The notes below the pieces were generated by a model, which was not told the origin of the DNA, made no database searches, and saw nothing but the letters and a program-made list of their open reading frames with translations. Shown in pieces: positions 7,323 to 13,260 of a stretch of 13,260 bases of DNA. Location: NCBI GenBank assembly GCA_964195485.1, contig CAXMPG010000162.1, forward strand, positions 1 to 13,260, read 5' to 3'. The position numbers and the translations under genes were made by a program. How positions within the stretch are numbered: the first letter of the stretch is position 1; each line of letters opens with the position of its first letter. Source of the stretch: CAJXZP01 sp964195485. GTDB taxonomy: Bacteria > Bacteroidota > Bacteroidia > Flavobacteriales_G > Salibacteraceae.

Positions 7323-8612
7323 ATGAAAAAAATATTACATTCAGTTATTGCCCTATTACTAATATCAACAACTTCATTTTCACAAGTATACGTTGACCAA
7401 ATAACAGGATATACAGATGCAGGAGGAAGACCGGCTCAAGTATTTCCAGACTTTACAATGTGTGCGCTTGAAACCGCAGATGATTTTACGGTACCTCCTG
7501 GTGCCGTATGGAATATTGACTCTGTTTTTACCGTTGGTAGTTTCTCTTCAACTACTAGTCTTGGTTTTGATTCCGTAATTGTAACCTTTTATTATGATAA
7601 TTCTGGTGTACCAGGGGCTGTACGTTCTTCAGATACGATCGCTTTACCTGCAACACAAACCAGCACTTCGCTAGAAGTTGTACTTAATCAAACCGTTTCA
7701 TTAGGCCAGGGTACTTACTGGATTACTGTTAATATTGTAATGGGTTTTGGTGCAAATGGCCAATGGTTTCAGGGCGCATTTGGAACAACACCTTTAGGTT
7801 ACGAATGGCATCTTAGAGACCCTTGCGATCTTTTAGCCGCTGGTAATACTGGATGGCAGAGTTCTACTTCAATGACCGGTGGAACAACAGATATGATGTT
7901 TAAACTAGTTAGTGGAGTACCTTGTACTACCGTAATTGATGTAAACACCGCAGTACTTGATGCTACCATAACAGGCTACCAATTGGGCGCTGGTTATCAA
8001 TGGATAAATTGTAACGGTAATACTTTTATGGTAAACGATACCAACCGAATTTTTACTGCTCCAGCTAACGGAGATTATGCCTGTATTATTAATTATGGTT
8101 GTGCGGTAGACACCACTGACTGTGTGACTATCACATGCGTTGCCACTATTGACGGTTCTGTTTCATTAGGAAATAATTACACGATTACGGCTAATGAAGC
8201 AAATGCAACTTCTTACCAATGGTTAGACTGCGATAATGGATATAGCGCAATTACTGGAGAAACTTCACAAAGCTTTTCAGCTACGGTTTCTGGTAACTAC
8301 GCGTGTGAAATAATGAGTGGATGTTCTGTGGATACCACCGTTTGTACCAGTATCATTATTAACGGGGTAAATGACCTAGAAGGCGATATACGTATAAATG
8401 TATATCCTAATCCAACTAAGGGCTTATTAACCATTGAAAAAGGAAACCTTATCATCAATGAAATTAATGTGCTTAGTTTAACGGGTGAACTTGTGATTAC
8501 CACAACGCTAAACATTGACCATATTAACGTATCCGAATTACCAGTTGGAGTTTATATTCTAGAAATGAAAACTACCGATGGTACGGGATATTCTAAATTC
8601 ATAAAGGAATAA
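7323..8612 (+). CDS. Secreted T9SS type A sorting domain protein with two cysteine-rich Ig-like repeats
   Basis: This 429-residue protein has a signal peptide (1-20, MKKILHSVIALLLISTTSFS, cut before Q21). Residues 22-198 form a probable beta-sandwich with DDFTVPPG (54-60) and a FYYDNSGVPG segment (89-98). Two related repeats follow, at about 205-272 and 275-345. Each holds YQW (225-227, 298-300), a nearby Cys (C230, C303), YAC (252-254, 326-328), then GCxVDTT and Cys (C260/C267, C334/C341). The C-terminus (about 357-429) is a typical T9SS type A domain: INVYPNPTKG, VLSLTGEL, LPVGVYILEM and the final KFIKE. Family knowledge says this domain directs export across the outer membrane and is normally removed there. 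Binding partner or activity is unknown; I see no catalytic motif. The gene has its own promoter and terminator. Confidence 0.9.
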   Translation: MKKILHSVIALLLISTTSFSQVYVDQITGYTDAGGRPAQVFPDFTMCALETADDFTVPPGAVWNIDSVFTVGSFSSTTSLGFDSVIVTFYYDNSGVPGAVRSSDTIALPATQTSTSLEVVLNQTVSLGQGTYWITVNIVMGFGANGQWFQGAFGTTPLGYEWHLRDPCDLLAAGNTGWQSSTSMTGGTTDMMFKLVSGVPCTTVIDVNTAVLDATITGYQLGAGYQWINCNGNTFMVNDTNRIFTAPANGDYACIINYGCAVDTTDCVTITCVATIDGSVSLGNNYTITANEANATSYQWLDCDNGYSAITGETSQSFSATVSGNYACEIMSGCSVDTTVCTSIIINGVNDLEGDIRINVYPNPTKGLLTIEKGNLIINEINVLSLTGELVITTTLNIDHINVSELPVGVYILEMKTTDGTGYSKFIKE

Positions 8613-8631
8613 CGAATCAAAAACACATTCC

Positions 8632-8664
8632 AAACCCGAGCATATGTATATGTTCGGTTTTTTT
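8632..8664 (+). terminator. Terminator between the convergent T9SS cargo and truA genes
   Basis: AAACC-GAGCATA (8632 onward) pairs with TATGTTCGGTTT (8649-8660), a 12-pair stem with one bulged C and one G-U pair around the loop TGTA. Seven T follow at 8658-8664. It begins 20 bases after the cargo stop and touches the truA stop on the other strand. In the minus direction the following sequence is less T-rich, so stopping truA there is less certain. Confidence 0.8.
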
Positions 8665-9406
8665 ATTGCCCTACATTAGGATATTCAATTTTCGCCAAGA
8701 ACAATCCCTGTGCGGGTACTGATGTCCCAGCTTTTTGACGGTCTTTAGCCGCAATAATTAACTTAAACTCTTCCGGACTAATTTTTCCTTTACCTACATC
8801 AATAGTGGTCCCAACAATAGATCGAACCATATTATGTAAAAATCGATCGGCTGTTATTTCAAATTTTAGTTTATTTCCATCTACCTTCCACGCTGCTTTA
8901 CTAATAGTGCACAGGTTTGTTCTCGTCTGGGTGTGTAGTTTTGAAAAACTGGTGAAATCTTGTTTACCAATCAAGTGCTCACAAGCTTGGTTCATAATTC
9001 CAATATTTAAATTGGCATGCATAAACCAAGATTGGTCAAAGTTAAACGCGTCTTTTACCTGATTAATAAAGTAGTGATATGTCCTTGCAGTGGCAGAGAA
9101 CCGCGCATGTAAATCAGAGGGAACCTCAAATATCTTGTGTACCGCAACTTCTCTAGAAACCATGCAATTCAACTTAAACGTTAACGCGTCAAAATCCAGA
9201 TTTTCAGATGATTCAAAATGAGCGAAAAACTGACTTGCATGTACGCCTGAATCCGTTCTACCGCAACCAACAATATTGGTTTTCGAACGTAAAATGGTAC
9301 TTAAAGCCTTTTCCAGTTCTTGCTGCACTGTTGGCGCACTAGGCTGAATTTGCCACCCGTTAAAAGGAGCTCCATTATACGACAGCTCCATAAAATACCT
9401 TTTCAT
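8663..9406 (-). CDS. truA: tRNA pseudouridine(38-40) synthase TruA
   Basis: TruA converts uridines 38-40 of the tRNA anticodon stem-loop to pseudouridine in the cytoplasm. The 247-residue length is normal for the family. Visible marks are the start MKRYFMELSYNGAPFNGWQ, the catalytic-loop motif GCGRTDSGVHA with nucleophile D52, the FSATARTYHYFI segment (about 105-116), RFLHNMVRSIVGT and the C-terminal GTSVPAQGLFLAKIEY. The ATG at 9406 is the family start; the next Met (M6) would cut into the first strand. The gene starts 7 bases after the stop of the PorE-like gene, so it is the last gene of the four-gene operon. Nothing is missing or odd. Confidence 0.97.
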   Translation of the reverse strand: MKRYFMELSYNGAPFNGWQIQPSAPTVQQELEKALSTILRSKTNIVGCGRTDSGVHASQFFAHFESSENLDFDALTFKLNCMVSREVAVHKIFEVPSDLHARFSATARTYHYFINQVKDAFNFDQSWFMHANLNIGIMNQACEHLIGKQDFTSFSKLHTQTRTNLCTISKAAWKVDGNKLKFEITADRFLHNMVRSIVGTTIDVGKGKISPEEFKLIIAAKDRQKAGTSVPAQGLFLAKIEYPNVGQ

Positions 9407-9413
9407 AAAAGTC

Positions 9414-11387
9414 TTATCCTACCTTAGTAATCATAAACTCCGTACGTCTATTTTTAGCTCTACCCTCTTCGGTATCATTACTGAAAATAGGTACAGAAAA
9501 ATTATATCCTTTGTAACTCAATTGAGCTTCCGGAATTCCTTGCTCCATAAGGTAATCATAAACTGCCTTTGCTCTATTTTCTGATAATTTTTGGTTGTAT
9601 TGAGCTGTTCCTTTATTATCCGTATGACCGCCAATTTCAATTTGCATCTCTGGGTATTTCTGCAATAAGCCCACTAACTTATCTAATTCCAATTTAGAAA
9701 TCCCCATCAGCTCATAGCTATTAAATGCATAGAAAACATTGTTTAATACTACGGAAACACCTTCTTTAATTGGGCTTAAAGGAATATCAAAAGATACCTT
9801 TGAAGTATCATCACCCGATTTCAAATTATAATTAGCGGAGTAAAACAAATATCCTGAAGCAGAAACATTAACCGCATACTCTTTACCTGTAGGAACGGTT
9901 ACAAGGAATTTACCCGATTTTTTATCCGAGAAACTTTCTACCACAATGTTTCCAGTAACCAAATCAATAATTTCAAATTTGGCTCCAATAGGATTTTTGG
10001 TTTCAGAATCATACACGATTCCCTTACTAAAATTCACCGCTATCGGTCGAATATCTTTTGGCAAATCAAATTTGTATAAATCCCATTTTCCTTTACCACC
10101 TTCCATTCCACTGGCAAAATAGGCATGCTTTCCGTTTGCTGAAACCGATAAACTCACCTCATCTCGTGGAGAGTTTATAGGATAACCAAGGTTAACAGGC
10201 TCACCAAAATTACCGGTAGAATCAATCCTTGCCATAAATAAATCACGCGATCCCATTCCAGGGTAAAAATCAGAAACAAAATAGAAGGTTTCTCCATCAG
10301 GATGCGCAAAAGGAGACTCTTCATTTCCCTCCGTATTCAAGCTCAACTTAACAGGTACCGTCCACTGGCCGTTATCCTGAATTTTAGAAACAAATATATC
10401 TTTATGTGATTTACCTCTTGGACCAACACGCTTTACAAAATATAATGTTCTACCATCAGGTGCAAAAGAGGGTTGAGACTCCCAACTGCGCGTATTAATA
10501 ATTGCGCCTAAATTTTTTGCTTTCACCCATTTTTCACCGCTTTTTCTAGCAATATATAAATCACAACTTCCTTTACCGTTTCTTCTATCACATGAGGTAA
10601 AAAACAAGTAATTTCCGTCTGGTGAGATTGCAGATGCTCCTTCACCACCGAAGGTATTAATCTCTGGGCCAAGCCCTTCAGCGGGTAACCATTGACCGTC
10701 CTTATTTTTATGACTTACAAATAAATCTTCATTCCATACTTCCCGTCCCCCTACATTTCCTTCGGAAGTTTTTCGTGTAAAATATAACGTTTCCTCATCA
10801 ACGGTTAACGTAGGTGAGTGCTCAAACCATTGGGTATTAATATTATCACCTAGATTTATTGGATTATAAGGAACCGGGTTTTCCATCAACGTTTTTCTAA
10901 AAATAGCCAGGCTGATTAAATCCTCTGCTTTTTTCTTAGCATAACTGGAAACTTCTTCTTGGCTTTTAAATTCTTCTAAATGGTCAATAGCTTCTTTGAT
11001 CATCCCTACCTCTAGTTCAGATTCTGCCAACATTAAATAAATTACTGGAATATCATGATTGACATCTAACTCGAGGGCTCTTTCAAAATGAGGAATAGCG
11101 GTTTTGTAATTTCTTTCATCCAAATACACTTGTCCCAAAAGCAAATGCGCTTCTACAAAATTTTCATCCGCTTGAATGGCATTTTTCAACGACTTTAAAG
11201 CCTCTTCGTAATACTTAAGGTTATATGCCTTATTCGCCTCTTCAAAACTCTTTTCGGCTTTTTTACTTGAAGTATGTAACGGAACCTTTTGAGTAAAGCC
11301 AATCGAAAAAACGAACAATCCAATTAGCGTAAAAATCCACTTTAAGGAATGTTTAAATACTTGTGCGTTTGAATTGAAACTCGCCAT
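9414..11387 (-). CDS. PorE-like envelope protein: TPR, PD40 propeller, regulatory domain, OmpA
   Basis: This 657-residue exported protein has a signal segment at about 17-33 (IFTLIGLFVFSIGFTQ) with a long 16-residue front part and no lipobox Cys. TPR helices span about 43-165 (EANKAYNLKYYEEALKSL). At least five PD40/WD40-like propeller blades are centred near 197, 257, 310, 363 and 418 (for example ISPDGNYLFFTS at 254-265 and FAPDGRTLYFV at 308-318). A carboxypeptidase-regulatory-like beta domain covers about 452-525. The OmpA C-terminal domain (about 548-655) has the peptidoglycan-contacting D590 and R605 in GHTDNKGTAQYNQKLSENRA. This domain order matches PorE of the type IX secretion system, but paralogs with other roles are common, so only the architecture is claimed. 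The start overlaps the end of queE by 46 bases; no other start keeps the signal peptide whole. Confidence 0.85.
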   Translation of the reverse strand: MASFNSNAQVFKHSLKWIFTLIGLFVFSIGFTQKVPLHTSSKKAEKSFEEANKAYNLKYYEEALKSLKNAIQADENFVEAHLLLGQVYLDERNYKTAIPHFERALELDVNHDIPVIYLMLAESELEVGMIKEAIDHLEEFKSQEEVSSYAKKKAEDLISLAIFRKTLMENPVPYNPINLGDNINTQWFEHSPTLTVDEETLYFTRKTSEGNVGGREVWNEDLFVSHKNKDGQWLPAEGLGPEINTFGGEGASAISPDGNYLFFTSCDRRNGKGSCDLYIARKSGEKWVKAKNLGAIINTRSWESQPSFAPDGRTLYFVKRVGPRGKSHKDIFVSKIQDNGQWTVPVKLSLNTEGNEESPFAHPDGETFYFVSDFYPGMGSRDLFMARIDSTGNFGEPVNLGYPINSPRDEVSLSVSANGKHAYFASGMEGGKGKWDLYKFDLPKDIRPIAVNFSKGIVYDSETKNPIGAKFEIIDLVTGNIVVESFSDKKSGKFLVTVPTGKEYAVNVSASGYLFYSANYNLKSGDDTSKVSFDIPLSPIKEGVSVVLNNVFYAFNSYELMGISKLELDKLVGLLQKYPEMQIEIGGHTDNKGTAQYNQKLSENRAKAVYDYLMEQGIPEAQLSYKGYNFSVPIFSNDTEEGRAKNRRTEFMITKVG

Positions 11388-11950
11388 TTCGGATGTTTTT
11401 TTACGTATTCAATTATTAATTCTGATGCCTTTTCTCTTTTCTCCCATTCTGGCTGAAAATATAACTCACAGTTTTCTGCTAGCTTTGAGGTCATTGTTTC
11501 TGCCCAAATAAAATCACTTTTATTCACTACAATCACTTTCAACTCGTGTGCCAATAATAATGACTCATGTAATGGTTCTTTAAATTTTTTCGGAGACAAA
11601 CAAATCCAGTCCCATATACCTGTGATAGTATTTGTACCAGAAGTTTCAATCCACGTATTAAAACCATACTTTTTTAATTCAATAGTTAGTGACTCCAAAT
11701 TATATAAAGTGGGCTCTCCTCCAGTAACTACTACATTTTTTACCCCTGAATTAAGCGCATTCTGAACAAGTTCTTCTATCGTTTTTACTGGATGAAGATC
11801 CTTATCCCAACTTTCTTTTACATCACACCAACTGCAACCTACATCACAACCAGCTAAACGAATAAACCATGCAGCACGACCAGCGTTAGCTCCTTCTCCT
11901 TGTACGGATAAAAACTCCTCCATTATTGGCAACTCATTATTCAAATTCAT
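11342..11950 (-). CDS. queE: 7-carboxy-7-deazaguanine synthase QueE (radical SAM)
   Basis: QueE is the radical SAM enzyme that contracts 6-carboxytetrahydropterin to 7-carboxy-7-deazaguanine, on the way to preQ0 and queuosine in tRNA. The 202-residue length fits. Visible marks are EEFLSVQGEGANAGRAAWFIR (11-31), the CX3CX2C cluster ligands C35, C39 and C42 (GCDVGCSWCD), VVVTGGEPTLY (about 73-83), and the C-terminal WRVSIQTHKYLNIP typical of Bacteroidota QueE. The ATG at 11950 is 3 bases after the stop of the barrel gene, and the 3' end overlaps the PorE-like gene by 46 bases, so translation is probably coupled. No other queuosine gene (queC, queD, queF) is in the window. Confidence 0.95.
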   Translation of the reverse strand: MNLNNELPIMEEFLSVQGEGANAGRAAWFIRLAGCDVGCSWCDVKESWDKDLHPVKTIEELVQNALNSGVKNVVVTGGEPTLYNLESLTIELKKYGFNTWIETSGTNTITGIWDWICLSPKKFKEPLHESLLLAHELKVIVVNKSDFIWAETMTSKLAENCELYFQPEWEKREKASELIIEYVKKHPKWRVSIQTHKYLNIP

Positions 11951-11953
11951 GCT

Positions 11954-12646
11954 TTATAGTATAATTGTTAATCCTAATCCAGTACTTAAATTCCGGTAAT
12001 TGTATGCTACCTCACGATTAATAGAAGTAGGCACATTATTTATTGACGTAGTCAATGACTCTTCTACCGTATAATCAGCTATTTGATAATTCGCATATAT
12101 TTTCAAACTCAAAAAATCATTTAAGCTAAACATAACATCCAAACCTGGAGTAACTAAAAAAGATAATCCCGTATTACCGGCTCTTAAATAGGAATCTCCG
12201 CTAGGTACATTCACTAAATAATAAGCCGAATTAAAAACACCTAAACCTGCATCAACAAATGGAGTAACATGCATTCTTTCGTCAAAAAACACAAAGTCAT
12301 ACCCAAACCTGCCTTGCAAGTTAATGTGCTGAAAAGATTGTGTTTCCACTTTTATATTTTCTGGATTTGAGGCATCAAAAAATCGCTTAATCGCATCTTT
12401 ATCCACTCCAAAAAGAGAATATCCTAGATTAACACCAATCACCATATGGTTTTGATGCACCCTTTCTCCAACCAATTTCATATCAAATCCAGTTTGGGCA
12501 AAACCACCATTATCTGGATGATTTTCTGATTTTGCAAAACCTGCTTGTGGAATAGCTGCCCCCAACTGAAAAGAGAACCGAATGTTTTGTGATAAAACAC
12601 CCATGCTAAACCCAATAAAAATCAATAAAAACGAGATTTGTTTCAT
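11954..12646 (-). CDS. Outer-membrane beta-barrel protein
   Basis: This 230-residue protein has a clear signal peptide (1-19, MKQISFLLIFIGFSMGVLS, cut before Q20). The rest alternates polar and hydrophobic residues in strands such as IRFSFQLGAAI, HMVIGVNLGYSLFG, INLQGRFGYDFVF, HVTPFVDAGLGVFN, GLSFLVTPGLDVMF, LSLKIYANYQIADY and NLSTGLGLTIIL. About eight to ten strands fit a small PorT/OmpW-like barrel, but I cannot name a family. It is the first gene of the operon, with the promoter candidate about 60 bases upstream of the ATG and only 3 bases to queE. Function is unknown; its nearby partner, the PorE-like protein, also faces the outer membrane. Confidence 0.75.
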   Translation of the reverse strand: MKQISFLLIFIGFSMGVLSQNIRFSFQLGAAIPQAGFAKSENHPDNGGFAQTGFDMKLVGERVHQNHMVIGVNLGYSLFGVDKDAIKRFFDASNPENIKVETQSFQHINLQGRFGYDFVFFDERMHVTPFVDAGLGVFNSAYYLVNVPSGDSYLRAGNTGLSFLVTPGLDVMFSLNDFLSLKIYANYQIADYTVEESLTTSINNVPTSINREVAYNYRNLSTGLGLTIIL

Positions 12647-12990
12647 TGTGTAAATCTATTATACAAATGCCTTTTGGAATTCAATTCAAACCAAAATTTT
12701 GTCTTAGCAAAAATAGTTTTATGCCTTTACCAATCCCAATCAACTATCAATATTCTTACATATACTAATTTAGTTGTCAAAAATGTTAAAATTAAGTCCA
12801 TTAAAAGATCTTTATCCTATTGATTTTTTGATGATTAATCCATTTAAGACCTATTTGTAAAAAATCATTATTCAGAAGTTAAAATTTGCTAATAATATTA
12901 AAATTTGATTTACTTTGAGCCGTTTTTTGGAGGAGATTACGACATATTTGTGGTTCATTCATAATTCGATATTTACAAGACATAAGCTAC
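12647..12990. other. Divergent intergenic region, 344 bases
   Basis: No coding frame of note; the short plus frame at 12638-12823 has no family features. The left part holds the minus-strand operon promoter candidate. The right part holds a 10-base direct repeat, TTAAAATTTG at 12879-12888 and 12898-12907, 19 bases apart. A possible promoter for the DUF2723 gene is TTTG at 12947-12950 with TA 19 bases later at 12970 (TATTTACA), but its -7 match is poor. Confidence 0.6.
12708..12739 (-). promoter_or_regulatory. Promoter candidate for the barrel-queE-porE-like-truA operon
   Basis: On the minus strand, TATTTTTG (12708-12715) fully matches the -7 form TAnnTTTG. A -33 TTG (12737-12739) lies 21 bases upstream. 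Transcription would begin near 12701, giving a leader of about 55 bases. A nearer, weaker alternative is TAGATTTA, just before the start codon. Confidence 0.45.
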
Positions 12991-13260
12991 ATGGATTTTA
13001 AAAAACTCAACAACATTGGCGGAATACTAGTTTTCGCAATTGCTTTCTTTACCTATGGATCAACCATAGAGCCAACTACAAGCTTCTGGGATTGTGGAGA
13101 ATATATTGCAACAGCGAATAAACTGGAAGTTGGTCACCCACCAGGGGCACCCACGTTTCTATTAATTGGCCGTGTGTTTTCAATGTTTGTTGCTCCCGAA
13201 TACGTAGCATACATGGTAAATATGATGTCTGCTTTATCAAGCGCATTAACCATTTTATTC
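12991..13260 (+). CDS. DUF2723 (TMEM260-like) multi-spanning glycosyltransferase, N-terminal 90 residues only
   Basis: The frame opens at the ATG at 12991 and is still open at the window edge. The 90 residues show a first membrane helix (about 9-23, IGGILVFAIAFFTYG), then a loop with the family's hallmark PTTSFWDCGEYIATANKLEVGHPPGAP segment (28-54; acidic D34 and E37), and a second hydrophobic stretch (55-69), followed by MVNMMSALSSALTILF. DUF2723 proteins are large GT-C-type membrane proteins, often over 1000 residues in Bacteroidota; the human relative TMEM260 is a protein O-mannosyltransferase. A role in adding sugars to exported proteins or lipids is inferred. D34/E37 are in the place expected for the catalytic acidic residues of GT-C enzymes. 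Most of the gene lies outside the window. Confidence 0.88.
   Translation, partial: MDFKKLNNIGGILVFAIAFFTYGSTIEPTTSFWDCGEYIATANKLEVGHPPGAPTFLLIGRVFSMFVAPEYVAYMVNMMSALSSALTILF

Noticed and set aside
12638..12823. Plus-strand frame of 61 codons
   Set aside because: It overlaps the operon promoter region and the start of the barrel gene, and has low-complexity A/T-driven composition with no family features.

Overview
The window looks like chromosomal DNA of a Bacteroidota bacterium, most likely of the class Flavobacteriia. The evidence is low GC with A/T-rich leaders lacking strong Shine-Dalgarno sites, matches to the Bacteroidota promoter form TTG-N19-TAnnTTTG, a type IX secretion (T9SS) cargo protein, a Rho with a large disordered insertion, a DUF4293 membrane protein, and a PorE-like TPR/PD40/OmpA protein. 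I see no insertion sequence, phage gene, CRISPR array, tRNA or rRNA. Most of the content is core genome rather than an accessory island.

Left part (1-4043, minus strand): a bacillithiol glycosyltransferase gene (bshA), cut by the window edge, lies downstream of a large gene for an exported fusion of a NagZ-like GH3 glycosidase and a serine beta-lactamase-fold hydrolase, probably acting on peptidoglycan. A 407-base gene-poor stretch (4044-4450) follows and carries two adjacent hairpins.

Middle (4451-8664): a small four-helix membrane protein (DUF4293) is divergent from rho. Rho has an unusual K/P/Q-rich insertion of about 245 residues that contains its own repeats. A strong palindromic terminator closes rho. 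A single-gene unit follows, with a good promoter and a terminator, encoding a secreted T9SS cargo protein with two cysteine-rich Ig-like repeats.

Right part (8663-12646, minus strand): a compact four-gene operon reads in the order outer-membrane barrel, queE (queuosine precursor synthesis), PorE-like TPR/PD40/carboxypeptidase-regulatory/OmpA protein, truA (tRNA pseudouridine synthase). Gaps are 3 and 7 bases, and queE overlaps the next gene by 46 bases. It interleaves two tRNA-modification enzymes with two envelope proteins. After a 344-base divergent intergenic region, a DUF2723 (TMEM260-like) membrane glycosyltransferase gene begins and runs out of the window.

No clearly new system is visible. 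The best leads are the tetracysteine cluster in the GH3/serine hydrolase fusion, the repeat-built insertion in Rho, the long queE overlap with the PorE-like gene, and a possible plus-strand small RNA ending at the paired hairpins near 4360-4425.
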